From contig NZ_BMQB01000001.1 in assembly GCF_014647895.1 (NCBI RefSeq), positions 558,001 through 622,000 of the forward strand: a stretch of DNA of 64,000 nucleotides, read 5' to 3'. The stretch comes from Pilimelia anulata. GTDB taxonomy: Bacteria > Actinomycetota > Actinomycetes > Mycobacteriales > Micromonosporaceae. Both the position numbers and the translations under genes were made by a program. This document shows positions 45,120 to 54,530 of this stretch, in pieces (the first letter of the stretch is position 1; each line of letters begins with the position of its first letter). A model generated the notes under the pieces. That model was given only the letters and a program-made list of their open reading frames with translations. It ran no database searches and was not told where the DNA came from.

Positions 45120-45848
45120 TCAGACGCCGGCCGTGGACTTGATCCACTCCCGGGTCGCGGCGGCGGTCACGTTGGAGTACTGCGAGGTGGTCGAGGTGGC
45201 GGTGGAGGCCACGCCGACGATCAGGTCGTTGTACCGGGCCGGGCCGCCGGAGTCGCCCTTGGACGCGTTGCCGGTGACCGAGGTGAGCTGGAACGCCGGC
45301 CCGCCCTTGACGTCCTTGGTGCTGCCGCTGACCCTGACGGTGGCCTGCTTGAGCACCGGCGAGGGGTCGCACTGCTGGTCGACCGGGCAGGTCCGGCCCC
45401 AGCCGTAGATCTCGACCTGCGCGCCGGTGGCCGGGGCGGCGTCGGCTACCCGGGCGACGGGCGCGTTCGGGACGGCGGAGGCGAGCTTCATCAGCGTCAC
45501 GTCGTACTTGCTCTTGAACGTCTCGACCTGGTACAGCGTGCCCTCGCCCCGCCGCAGGCTGCCGATCCTGACGGAGAAGACGCGGCCCGTGTGCTGGTAC
45601 GTGAGGCAGTGGTCGGCGACGAGGACCCAGTCGGCGGCGACCAGCGACGCCGAGCAGACCGGGCTGCCGGTGCTGCCGTTGCCGCGGTAGAACTGCACCG
45701 CCCACGGCGCGCTCTCGGTCGCCTTCCCGTTCACGATGCCGTGCTGGCCGGGTGCCGGATCGTCGGCGGCGTGGCCGGGCCCGGCCACGCCGAGCGCGCC
45801 GGCAACGGCGATCGCCAGCCCGGCCGATCGGATGCTCCTGCGATTCAC
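45120..45848 (-). CDS. Secreted S1 trypsin-like serine peptidase
   Basis: 242 residues. The signal peptide is IRSAGLAIAVAGALGVAGPG. The mature start is probably IVNGKATESAPWAVQF, the usual activated N-terminus. The triad is His80 (VADHC), Asp116 (YDVTLMKL) and Ser200 (KGDSGGP), with disulfide cysteines around them. Asp in the S1 pocket position (NASKGDSGG) is consistent with trypsin-like specificity, though this is a guess. ATG 45848. The 189-bp divergent region to the LysR gene contains the palindrome GTTCTATGAGAAC. Confidence 0.92.
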   Translation of the reverse strand: MNRRSIRSAGLAIAVAGALGVAGPGHAADDPAPGQHGIVNGKATESAPWAVQFYRGNGSTGSPVCSASLVAADWVLVADHCLTYQHTGRVFSVRIGSLRRGEGTLYQVETFKSKYDVTLMKLASAVPNAPVARVADAAPATGAQVEIYGWGRTCPVDQQCDPSPVLKQATVRVSGSTKDVKGGPAFQLTSVTGNASKGDSGGPARYNDLIVGVASTATSTTSQYSNVTAAATREWIKSTAGV

Positions 45849-45946
45849 TGGTGGGCTCCTCAGTGGATTACGGGGTGGGGGGAACTGCTACCGTGACTAT
45901 TGCGCGGCACGCGTCGGCACTGACAATCCCAACCTCGCATAACACA

Positions 45947-45959
45947 GTTCTATGAGAAC
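45947..45959. promoter_or_regulatory. Palindrome between the trypsin and LysR genes
   Basis: GTTCT-ATG-AGAAC is a perfect 5-bp inverted repeat in the A/T-richer divergent promoter region. A LysR target site is plausible there; its T-N11-A requirement is not clearly met. Confidence 0.35.
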
Positions 45960-46037
45960 TTTTCCGGGGTGCCGTTTCGAGCAATTCCATGAGATCGGAA
46001 ACTTCCCCTATTGGTAGGGGAGGAGTAGCCTGCGGCG

Positions 46038-47033
46038 ATGGAGCTCGACTTCCGCCACCTGCGGCTCATCAAGGCGATCGTCGATACCGGGTCGCTCACC
46101 GCCGCCGCCGCGGTGGTCGGAATGGCGCAGCCGTCGGCGACCGCGGCGCTGGTCCGGGCGGAGCGGATCCTCGGCGGGAAATTGTTCCACCGGGCCACCA
46201 GTGGCGCCGTACCCACACAGCTCGGCGAACTGGTCGCCGCGCACGCGCTGACCGTTCTCGGCGCCCTGGAGCAGCTCGCCGAGTTCGCGGGCGCCCGGGA
46301 CGGCGAGGACGCGGTGCCGGGCACGCTGCGGGTCGGCGCGACGCCGGGGCTGCTCGCGTCGGCGCTGCCGCGGATCATCGACCAGGTGCTCGACGCGACC
46401 CCGGACGTGCGGATCGGGCTGAACGGCCGGCGCTGGGTGAACCTGCTGGCCAGCCGGCAGCTCGACGCCGCGCTGGTCACCGACTACCCCGGCGACGAGG
46501 TGGTCGGCGAGCACGCCGAGCGGCGGGTGGTGGCCGTTGAGCCGATCTTCGTTGGGCTGCCCGCGGGCCACCCGCTCGCCGGCCGGGCGGAGGTCGAACT
46601 GGCGGACCTGGCGGGCGACACATTCGGCGCCGTGCGCGATACCGGGCCGAGTATTCGCGAGCACCTGATCGGCGCCTGCCGGACCGCGGGTTTCGCGCCG
46701 GAAAGGGCGAGCCTCGGATTCGCCGACGTACGCGCCATCGCGCAGCGGCCGCACACCGTTCTGTTGATGAAGCCGAGCAGTCAGCCGCCGCCGGGGATGT
46801 TCGTGGTACCGCTGGCGGGTACGCCGCTGCGGATGACGACGAGCCTGCACATTCCCGCGGAGCAGCCGGCCGGCGGGGACGGGACCGCGCGGAAATTGTG
46901 GGCCGAGCTGGTCGAGGCGCAGCACGGGATCGTCGAGGCGAACGACACCTATCGGGCGTGGCTGAAGCGCCATCCGGAATGGTCGGGAGCGCTGCCGGCG
47001 AGTGGTCGGAGCGACGCCATACGCTCGATATAG
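46038..47033 (+). CDS. LysR-family transcriptional regulator
   Basis: 331 residues. The N-terminal winged helix (HLRLIKAIVDTGSLTAAAAV, then QPSATAALVRAERILGG) is followed by the periplasmic-binding-like effector domain (GTLRVGATPGLLASALP, LDAALVTDYPGD). GGGGAGGAG lies 12-20 bases upstream of ATG 46038. The divergent neighbour is the trypsin gene, so it may control that gene, as LysR members usually regulate their divergent partner. The effector is unknown. Confidence 0.9.
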   Translation: MELDFRHLRLIKAIVDTGSLTAAAAVVGMAQPSATAALVRAERILGGKLFHRATSGAVPTQLGELVAAHALTVLGALEQLAEFAGARDGEDAVPGTLRVGATPGLLASALPRIIDQVLDATPDVRIGLNGRRWVNLLASRQLDAALVTDYPGDEVVGEHAERRVVAVEPIFVGLPAGHPLAGRAEVELADLAGDTFGAVRDTGPSIREHLIGACRTAGFAPERASLGFADVRAIAQRPHTVLLMKPSSQPPPGMFVVPLAGTPLRMTTSLHIPAEQPAGGDGTARKLWAELVEAQHGIVEANDTYRAWLKRHPEWSGALPASGRSDAIRSI

Positions 47034-47127
47034 CCAACTATTCTGAATTGCCCATGTTCATGCCTCGATGTGTGGTTGGGTGGCTGCGAACCGAAGCGGT
47101 TACCTGGATCTGACGGGGTGGGTGAAG

Positions 47128-50100
47128 GTGCGGCGGCATTCGATCGGGCTGTACAGGGCTGCGGCGATCACGGGAACGGTGGCGCTGGGCGTCGGCTCCA
47201 CCGGGCTCCTGCCGACACCGGCGTCCGCCGCGGTCCCGAACCCCATCACGTACACCGACGCCAGTCAGCCGCACGGCGGCTCGATCGCGAGCGGCGTGTG
47301 CTTCATCGTGGTCGAGGCCATCGGCGGGCAGGGCGGCACGGCCAGCTCCGGCACCGGCGGCAAGGGCGGCCGGGTCGAGGCGCGGATCGCGGTCACCAGC
47401 AGCGACACGTACGTCGCCCGGGTCGGCGACGCCGGCGCGGCCGGCACCGGCAGCGGCAACGGCGCCGGCGGGCTCAGCGGCGGCGGCAGCTCCGGCGGCT
47501 CCGGCGGCAGCGGCAGCTTCGTCGGCGGCGGCGGGGGCGGCTCGTCGCGGTTCCTGCTCAACGGCAGCGACGTCATCGTGGCCGCGGGCGGCGGCGGCGG
47601 TTCGGACTACTTCATGAGCGCCGGCGCGGGCGGCGACGGCGGCCAGACCGGGCAGGCCGGCACGGCCGGCGCGATCAGCGCCTCGCCCGGCGGTGCCGGC
47701 GGCTCCGGCGGCCCGGCCGGCGGCGGTGGCGGCTCCACCAGCGGCGCGCCGCTGATCGGCGGCAACGGCGGGTACGAGGGCAACGGCTCGGCCGCGGCCG
47801 GCGGCGGCGGTGGCGGCGGCTACTTCGGCGGCGGTGGCGGCGGGACCGCGATCGACGGCCTGGGCGACGCGGACGCCGGCGGCGGCGGTGGCGGCAGCAA
47901 CCTGGCCCCGGCCAGCCCGCTGTTCAACGGGACCGCCTCCGGCACGGGCGCCGGCTCGATCACGGTGACGTTCGAGGCATGCACGACGCCGGCCGCCCCG
48001 ACCGGCCTCCAGCTCACCCGCGGCAACCAGCGGATCGACCTGTCCTTCCTGCCGCCGGCCGGCGGCGGCAACCCGATCACCTCGTACGATGTGTCCACCG
48101 ACGACGGCGCGAACTGGACCACCCTGACCACCTCCGCCGGGTCCGGCGGCCGGCTGGAGGGCGCGGTGACCGGGCTGGTCAACGGGACGCCGTACACCGT
48201 GCGGGTGCGGGCGGTCAACGTGGACGGCAACGGCACCCCGTCGGCCAGCGAGACGGCCACGCCCGCGACGACGCCGGCCGCGCCGACGAGCCTGGTGCTG
48301 ACGCCGGGCAACCAGAGCCTCGTCGTGACCTTCACGACCGCGGGCGACGGCGGCAGCGCGATCACCGGGTACGAGGTCTCCACCGACAACGGCAGCACCT
48401 GGGCCGCCGCGACGACGACGGCCGTCCCGGCCACCAGCAACCGCCGGACCACGGTGACCGGCCTGGTCAACGGCACCCCGTACACCGTGCGGGTGCGCGC
48501 GCTGAACGCCGTCGGCAACGGCACGCCGTCGGCGAGCGAGGTCGGCACGCCGGCCGCGCAGGTCCCCGACGCGCCCACGATGATCGACGCGGCCGTCCGC
48601 AACGGCGGTACCCGGGTGACGTTCACGCCGCCGGCCGACAACGGCGGCAGCGCGATCACCTCCTACGAGGTGTCCACCGACAACGGCTCGACCTGGCAGG
48701 CGTTCACCACCGCGCCGGACGGCGCCAGCGACCGGGCCGGCACGGTGACCGGGCTGACCAACGGCGTGAGCTACGACGTCCGGGTGCGGGCGGTCAACTC
48801 CGTCGGCGCCGGCGCGGCCTCCGCCGCCGACAGCGTCACCCCGGCCCCCTCGGCGCCGGAGGCGCCGACCGGGCTGAGCGCGGTCCGCGGCGACCAGAGT
48901 GCCGACCTGACCTTCACGCCGCCCGGCGACGACGGCGGCAGCGCGATCACCTCCTACGAGGTGTCCACCGACAACGGTTCGACCTGGGCGACGCTGACCA
49001 CCGGCGCGGGCGCGGGCGGGACCCGGGTCGGCACGGTGTCGGGGCTGACCAACGGCACGCCGTACACCGTGCGGGTGCGCGCCGTGAACGTCGTCGGGCC
49101 GAGCACCGCCAGCGGCAGCGCGTCGGTCACGCCGGCCACCACGCCCGGCGCGCCGACCGGGCTCAGCGGCGTACCGCAGAACAGCGCGGTCGAGCTGACC
49201 TTCACCCCGCCGGGGAACACCGGCGGCAGCGCGATCACCTCGTACGAGGTGTCCACCGACAACGGGACCACCTGGGCGGCGCTGACCACCAGCGCCGGGG
49301 CCGGCGGCACCCGGGTCGGCACGGTGTCGGGGCTGTCCAACGGGACGCCGTACACGATCCGGGTGCGCGCGCTGAACGCCGTCGGCAACGGCGCGGCCAG
49401 CGGCAGCGTCACCGAGACGCCGGTGGCGGCGCCGGCCGCGCCGACCGGGCTGAGCGCGGTCCGCGGCGACCAGAGCGCCGCGCTGACCTTCAGCCCGCCG
49501 AGCGACACCGGCGGCACGCCGATCACCGACTACGAGGTGTCGACCGACAACGGCTCGACCTGGGCGACGCTGTCGACCAGCGCGGGCGCGGGCGGGACCC
49601 GGGTGGGCACGGTGTCCGGGCTGACCAACGGCACGCCGTACACCGTGCGGGTGCGCGCCGTGAACGCGGTCGGGCCGGGCGCGGCCAGCGGCAGCACGTC
49701 GGTGACGCCCGCGACGACGCCGAGCGCGCCGTCGGGGCTCAGCGGCAACCCGGAGGACGGGGGCGTCGCGCTGACCTTCACCCCCGGCGGCGACGGCGGG
49801 AGCGCGATCACCGGGTACGAGGTGTCCACGGACAACGGCACCACCTGGATCGCGCTGGCCACCGCGGCCGGCGCGGGCGGCACCCGGGTGGGCACGGTGT
49901 CCGGGCTGACCAACGGGACGCCGTACACGATCCGGGTGCGCGCCCTGAACACCGCCGGCAACGGCACGGCCAGCGGCAGCGTCACCGAGACGCCGGTGGC
50001 GGCGCCGGGCGCGCCGACCAGCCTCACCGCCGACCGCGGCAACCAGAGCGCCGACCTGGTGTTCACGCCGCCGGCGAACACCGGCGGCACGGCGATCACC

Positions 50101-51594
50101 GGGTACGAGGTGTCCACCGACGACGGCTCCACCTGGGCCACCCTGCCCACCGCCGCCGGCGGGGGCGGTACCCGGACCGCGACGGTGTCGGGGCTGACCA
50201 ACGGCACGCCGTACCTGATCCGGGTGCGCGCGGTGAACGCGGTCGGGCCGGGCACAGCCAGCGGCAGCGCCTCGGTGACGCCGTCGACCACGCCGGGCGC
50301 CCCCACGGGCCTGAGCGGCACGCCGCAGGACGGCGGGGTGGCGCTGACCCTCACGCCGCCCGGCAACACCGGCGGGAGTGCGATCACCTCGTACGAGGTG
50401 TCCACCGACAACGGCTCGACCTGGGCGACGCTGACCACCGGCGCGGGCGCGGGCGGGACCCGGGTCGGCACGGTGTTCGGGCTGGCCAACGGCACGCCGT
50501 ACACCATCCGGGTGCGCGCGGTGAACGCCGTCGGGGCCGGCACGGCCAGCGGGAGCACGACCGTCACGCCGGCCACCGTGCCGACGGCGCCGGTCTCGCT
50601 CACCGGCACCCCGCAGAACGCGGGCGTCGCGCTGACCTTCGCGCCGCCGGCCAGCGACGGGGGCAGCGCGGTCACCGGGTACGAGGTGTCCACGGACAAC
50701 GGGACCACCTGGGCGAGCCTGCCGACCACCGCGGGCGCCGGCGGCAGCCGGGTCGGCGCGGTGACCGGGCTGGCCAACGGCACGGCGTACGCGATCCGGG
50801 TGCGGGCGGTCACCGGGCAGGGCGCGGGCGCGGCGAGCGCCGCCGTGACCCTCACCCCCGGCACGCCGCTGGCGCCGCGGACGGTCACGGCCGCTGCCGG
50901 CACGTCGTCGATCGAGGTCTCCTGGCTGGCGCCGACGGACAACGGCGTGGCCGTGACCGGCTACACGGCGACCGCGTCGCCGGGCCCGGCGACGTGCACC
51001 ACGGACGGCGCGACGAGCTGCGTGCTCGGCGGGACGGCCGGTACCGCGTACACCGTGACGGTCGTGGCGCACGCCGCGGGCGGGCTGGACTCGGCGCCGT
51101 CGGAGGCGTCCGGGTCGGCCACGCCGACCGCCCCGGTGGTGCCGACGACGCCGCCGGCCACCGAGTTGACGATGAGCACCGACAAGGGCGACATCACCAC
51201 GGCCGAGCCGGGCGAGGAGATCGTCGTCTTCGGCAGCGGCTTCGCCGAGTACTCGACGGTGACGATCACGCTGTACTCGGCGCCGATCGTGCTGGCCACG
51301 GTGGTCACCGACGGCAACGGGCGGTTCCGCAGGGCCGTGCGGGTACCGGCGAACCTGGCCGCCGGTACGCACACGTTCATCGCCGCCGGCGTGGACCCGG
51401 ACGGGAACCCGCACTTCCTCAAGCTGGAGATCACGGTCGCCGCGGCCGCGGGTGACGAGGTCGACGGGGAGCTGCCGGTCACCGGCGGCGGGGCGGTCGC
51501 CCCGCTGGTCCTGGTGGCGCTGACCTTCCTGGCCACGGGCGCGGTGCTGTGCTCGCTGCGCTGGGTCCGCCGCCGGGAGCCGGCCGGCAGCTAG
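47128..51594 (+). CDS. Gly-rich, fibronectin type III repeat surface protein with LPVTG anchor
   Basis: About 1488 residues. After a signal peptide (LYRAAAITGTVALGVGSTGLLPTPASA) comes a Gly-rich domain of about 260 residues (GGGGGG runs, VVEAIGGQGG), like the glycine-rich regions next to lectin-type folds. Then follow ten clear fibronectin III domains of about 97 residues and an eleventh divergent one, each with GSAITSYEVSTDNG and NGTPYTVRVRAVN-type motifs. A further beta-domain (FGSGFAEYSTVTITLYS) precedes LPVTGGG, a transmembrane helix and the tail RWVRRREPAGS. It is a wall-anchored adhesin or scaffold. GTG 47122 is an alternative start. No enzyme domain was seen. Confidence 0.88.
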   Translation: MRRHSIGLYRAAAITGTVALGVGSTGLLPTPASAAVPNPITYTDASQPHGGSIASGVCFIVVEAIGGQGGTASSGTGGKGGRVEARIAVTSSDTYVARVGDAGAAGTGSGNGAGGLSGGGSSGGSGGSGSFVGGGGGGSSRFLLNGSDVIVAAGGGGGSDYFMSAGAGGDGGQTGQAGTAGAISASPGGAGGSGGPAGGGGGSTSGAPLIGGNGGYEGNGSAAAGGGGGGGYFGGGGGGTAIDGLGDADAGGGGGGSNLAPASPLFNGTASGTGAGSITVTFEACTTPAAPTGLQLTRGNQRIDLSFLPPAGGGNPITSYDVSTDDGANWTTLTTSAGSGGRLEGAVTGLVNGTPYTVRVRAVNVDGNGTPSASETATPATTPAAPTSLVLTPGNQSLVVTFTTAGDGGSAITGYEVSTDNGSTWAAATTTAVPATSNRRTTVTGLVNGTPYTVRVRALNAVGNGTPSASEVGTPAAQVPDAPTMIDAAVRNGGTRVTFTPPADNGGSAITSYEVSTDNGSTWQAFTTAPDGASDRAGTVTGLTNGVSYDVRVRAVNSVGAGAASAADSVTPAPSAPEAPTGLSAVRGDQSADLTFTPPGDDGGSAITSYEVSTDNGSTWATLTTGAGAGGTRVGTVSGLTNGTPYTVRVRAVNVVGPSTASGSASVTPATTPGAPTGLSGVPQNSAVELTFTPPGNTGGSAITSYEVSTDNGTTWAALTTSAGAGGTRVGTVSGLSNGTPYTIRVRALNAVGNGAASGSVTETPVAAPAAPTGLSAVRGDQSAALTFSPPSDTGGTPITDYEVSTDNGSTWATLSTSAGAGGTRVGTVSGLTNGTPYTVRVRAVNAVGPGAASGSTSVTPATTPSAPSGLSGNPEDGGVALTFTPGGDGGSAITGYEVSTDNGTTWIALATAAGAGGTRVGTVSGLTNGTPYTIRVRALNTAGNGTASGSVTETPVAAPGAPTSLTADRGNQSADLVFTPPANTGGTAITGYEVSTDDGSTWATLPTAAGGGGTRTATVSGLTNGTPYLIRVRAVNAVGPGTASGSASVTPSTTPGAPTGLSGTPQDGGVALTLTPPGNTGGSAITSYEVSTDNGSTWATLTTGAGAGGTRVGTVFGLANGTPYTIRVRAVNAVGAGTASGSTTVTPATVPTAPVSLTGTPQNAGVALTFAPPASDGGSAVTGYEVSTDNGTTWASLPTTAGAGGSRVGAVTGLANGTAYAIRVRAVTGQGAGAASAAVTLTPGTPLAPRTVTAAAGTSSIEVSWLAPTDNGVAVTGYTATASPGPATCTTDGATSCVLGGTAGTAYTVTVVAHAAGGLDSAPSEASGSATPTAPVVPTTPPATELTMSTDKGDITTAEPGEEIVVFGSGFAEYSTVTITLYSAPIVLATVVTDGNGRFRRAVRVPANLAAGTHTFIAAGVDPDGNPHFLKLEITVAAAAGDEVDGELPVTGGGAVAPLVLVALTFLATGAVLCSLRWVRRREPAGS

Positions 51595-51651
51595 GGCGCG
51601 ACGCGGCGCGGCGGTCCGGCGGGTGTGCCGGGCCGCCGCGCCGTCGCGTGG

Positions 51652-52137
51652 CTACGCCCAGACCTTGACCTGGTTGACGTTGTCGTTGAAGTCCGGACCC
51701 ATGTACATCACCGAGTTGGCCCACTGCGCCGTCTTCCCGGCGCGGTTGCGGACCCGGAAGTTGCGGCAGTTCTGCCCGTAGAACACGCTGATCGACGACA
51801 TGTTCGACTGCCACCACGACGGCGGCGTGAACGTGTAGCCGGCCGAGTCGCACGGCGCGCCGCCGTAGACCGGCAGGTCCGCGCCGGGCGGCTGGCCCTG
51901 GTTGAGGTTGATGTGTTCGAAGTACGTGACGATGATCACCGCCTCGGCCCTGGTCCGCCGGGCGGCCGCGCCGCACCGTTGCTCGACGGCGTGCCCGCCG
52001 TCGGCGGCCGGGACGAGCAGGCCCACGCAGTCGGCGCGGTCCGCCGGCGGCCGGGCGGCGGCCGGCGCGGCAGCGCCGAGCGCGGCGGCGAGTGCGGCAC
52101 CGAGCAGGCCGGCACCGACGAGCCCCATCTTGCGCAT
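51652..52137 (-). CDS. Small secreted protein, third member of the family at 130-1152
   Basis: 161 residues. The signal peptide is KMGLVGAGLLGAALAAALGA. The mature part shares with the proteins at 130 and 703 a DC start, a QRCGAAARR stretch, the AxCDSAGY motif, a W-rich block with N-SS and the sequences NCR and FNDNVNQ. The four cysteines coincide. So this is a distant paralog 51 kb away. ATG 52137 follows GGGGGA. Function unknown; the conserved disulfide pattern and secretion suggest an extracellular binding role. Confidence 0.75.
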   Translation of the reverse strand: MRKMGLVGAGLLGAALAAALGAAAPAAARPPADRADCVGLLVPAADGGHAVEQRCGAAARRTRAEAVIIVTYFEHINLNQGQPPGADLPVYGGAPCDSAGYTFTPPSWWQSNMSSISVFYGQNCRNFRVRNRAGKTAQWANSVMYMGPDFNDNVNQVKVWA

Positions 52138-52284
52138 GCGTTCCCCCTTGGCGCGGCGGGGTCCGCTGGCTGCGGAAGCCGACCCGCCGTCCACCCCAGA
52201 CTGCCGCCGCGGGGCGGGCGCCGGCGGACCCTTCGGCGACCGCCGAAGTGGGCGCGATCACGGCCCGATCCGGGAATGCGCCGG

Positions 52285-54225
52285 CTACTCCGTGCGGTAG
52301 CCGGCGAGGACGGCGTTCAGCGCGTCCGCCTCGTCGGCGAGCTGGGTCGCCGAGCGCTGGGTGACCGCCGCGGACTCGGTCGTCCGGTCGGCGCTGCGGG
52401 CCACCGCGTCCAGCCCTCCGCTGATCCCGCCGGCCCCGTCGGAGACCTCGCGGACGCCGCGGCTCATCTCGGCCGTCGTCGCCGTCTGCTCCTCGACCGC
52501 GGACGCGATGGACGTCTGGATCTCGCTGATCCGGGCGATGATCCCGCTGATCTGCTCGATCGAGCCGACCGCGGCGCCGGTGTCCTGCTGGATCGCGCGG
52601 ACCCGGGTGGTGATGTCCTCGGTCGCCCGGGCGGCCTGGGTGGAGAGCTGCTTGACCTCGTCGGCGACGACGGCGAAGCCGCGGCCGGCCTCGCCGGCCC
52701 GGACCGCCTCGATGGTGGCGTTCAGCGCGAGCAGGTTGATCTGGCCGGCGATGGCGGTGATGGCGTTGACGACGTCCTCGATCTCGGCCGAGCTGCGGTC
52801 GAGCCGGCGGACCGCCGCGTGCGAGGTGTCCACGGCGGCGACGGCGTCGGTGGCCACCCCGGCGGCGGTGGCGGCGCCGGTGGAGATCTCGTTGATCGCC
52901 GCGGTCATCTGGGCGGTGCCGTCGGTGACGGTGGTGACGTTGCGGTTGACCAGCTCCGCCGCGGCGTGCACCTCGGCGGCCCGGCTGGACGTCTCGTCGA
53001 CCGCGTTCCGCAGGTCCCCGGCCACGGTGGACAGCTCCACCGACGTGTCGGTCAGGCCGCCGGCGCTGCGGTGCAGCGTGCGCAGCAGATCGCGGATGCG
53101 GTTGATCGCGGACCCGACGGCGTCGGCCATGTCGCCGACCTCGTCCTTGGTGGTCCGGGCCACCCGGACGGTCAGGTCGCCGTCGGCCAGGCCGCGCAGC
53201 GCCGCGACCATCCGGCGCAGCGGGCCGGTCGAGGACCGGTAGAAGCCGACCAGCAGGTACAGCACGGCCAGCAGGCCGAGCACGCCGGCGCCGATCACGA
53301 CGGTGGCGTTGGTGGTGAACCCGTCGATCCGGGCGGCGATCAGCTCGTCCTCCAGCGGGGCGAGGGCGTCGGCCAGCCCGGCCACCGCGCCGCGCACCCG
53401 GTCGGCGGTCTCGGCCCGGGCGGCGCGCAGGTTGCCGGTCCGGGCGGCGGTGGTGATCTCGTCCAGCGCGGCGGTGACGGCCGCCATCGTCTCGGCCACC
53501 CGCGGCGCCATCCCGCGGAACGCGTCGCTGCCCGTGTTCGCCATGCCGGTGGCCATCCCGGTGGCGACGGCGTCCCGGGTGCTGCGGATCGCCCCGCTGG
53601 CCACCGCCAGGTCGAACCGGGTCGCGGCCACCGCGGCGGGCGGGCCGGCGGCGTTCACCAGGGCGGCGTCGATAGCCCGGCCGCTGGTGTCCAGCAGCAG
53701 CGGCAGCCGGAACATCAGCGCGTCCATGATGTAGTACGTGTCCAGGTCCGGGTCGAGCGTGAGGTTCGACTTGTCGGCGACCCGGACGACCAGCGTCACG
53801 AGCGCGTCGAGGGCGGTGCCGTAGGCGGTCAGCGCCGGGGCGCCGGGCGCGGCGCCGGCCGCCGCGCTCAGCGCCCGCCGGGCGTCGTTCCAGGCGGCGT
53901 GGGTGTCCAGGGCGTCGCCGTACCGGGCGTCGACGGCATCCACCGCGGTCGCCGCGCTGGCCACGTCGGCGGCCGCCGGGTCGCCGCCGGTCACGGCCCG
54001 GTGCCGGGCGTCGGCCGCGCGGGCGGCCAGGTCCTGGAGCGGGCGCAGGTACGCGATGCCGTCCCGCTCGGCCGCGCTGAACGCCACCTGGCCGCGCTGG
54101 ATCGCCACGTACCCCCAGCTCACGAACGCGAGCGGGAGCAGCAGCACGGCGGCCACCACCATCGTCTTCTGCGCGTACCGCAGCCGTCCGAGCAGCGCCG
54201 CGGCGGGCGCGAACAGGAACCCCAT
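52285..54225 (-). CDS. Methyl-accepting chemotaxis protein
   Basis: 646 residues. A transmembrane helix at about 22-43 ([20 protein letters not shown]) is followed by a mostly helical extracytoplasmic sensor to about 305, a second helix ([20 protein letters not shown]), HAMP, and a signalling domain. [20 protein letters not shown] is the conserved CheA/CheW-binding hairpin tip. No C-terminal NWETF pentapeptide. Chemotaxis receptors are less common in non-motile actinomycetes but normal in Micromonosporaceae with motile spores. The ligand is unknown; no che genes are nearby. Confidence 0.93.
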   Translation of the reverse strand: MGFLFAPAAALLGRLRYAQKTMVVAAVLLLPLAFVSWGYVAIQRGQVAFSAAERDGIAYLRPLQDLAARAADARHRAVTGGDPAAADVASAATAVDAVDARYGDALDTHAAWNDARRALSAAAGAAPGAPALTAYGTALDALVTLVVRVADKSNLTLDPDLDTYYIMDALMFRLPLLLDTSGRAIDAALVNAAGPPAAVAATRFDLAVASGAIRSTRDAVATGMATGMANTGSDAFRGMAPRVAETMAAVTAALDEITTAARTGNLRAARAETADRVRGAVAGLADALAPLEDELIAARIDGFTTNATVVIGAGVLGLLAVLYLLVGFYRSSTGPLRRMVAALRGLADGDLTVRVARTTKDEVGDMADAVGSAINRIRDLLRTLHRSAGGLTDTSVELSTVAGDLRNAVDETSSRAAEVHAAAELVNRNVTTVTDGTAQMTAAINEISTGAATAAGVATDAVAAVDTSHAAVRRLDRSSAEIEDVVNAITAIAGQINLLALNATIEAVRAGEAGRGFAVVADEVKQLSTQAARATEDITTRVRAIQQDTGAAVGSIEQISGIIARISEIQTSIASAVEEQTATTAEMSRGVREVSDGAGGISGGLDAVARSADRTTESAAVTQRSATQLADEADALNAVLAGYRTE

Positions 54226-54438
54226 CCGGCCGTCCCCTTCCCCCGACCGCCATTCTGGGGTCGCGGGGGGCCGCGCCGGACCGTTCTGCCGGAACCCGTG
54301 CCCCGGTACGCCGAATCGGCCGCCCTCGTTGCCCAGCGCGCACGTCCGCGCACGCGGCCCCCGGTCACTCCCGGGGCGCGTGTCCGATTCGGGACCGGCG
54401 GGGCGCGGCGCGACCGAGCGACCCCACCACCGCCGGGC

Positions 54439-54530
54439 GGGGTCGGCGGCGCAAGGTCGGCGGTGCGGGGTCAGGGCGGCGCGGGGTCGGACGGCGCGGA
54501 TTCGGCGACATGGGGTCAGGCGGCGCGGGG
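54439..54530 (-). repeat. Degenerate GGTCGGCGGCGCG repeats at the GGDEF-EAL gene 3' end
   Basis: About six units such as GGTCGGCGGCGCAA, GGTCGGCGGTGC, GGTCAGGGCGGCGC, GGTCGGACGGCGC and GGTCAGGCGGCGC. The last includes the stop codon (54516-54518) and final Ala codons of the gene at 54516-57056. Confidence 0.6.

Noticed and set aside
47038-51414. A 1458-codon open frame on the minus strand opposite the fibronectin III gene
   Set aside because: It is the mirror of a very GC-rich repetitive gene; it is only Arg/Gly/Ala-rich, has no RBS, and the plus-strand frame has signal peptide, domains and anchor.
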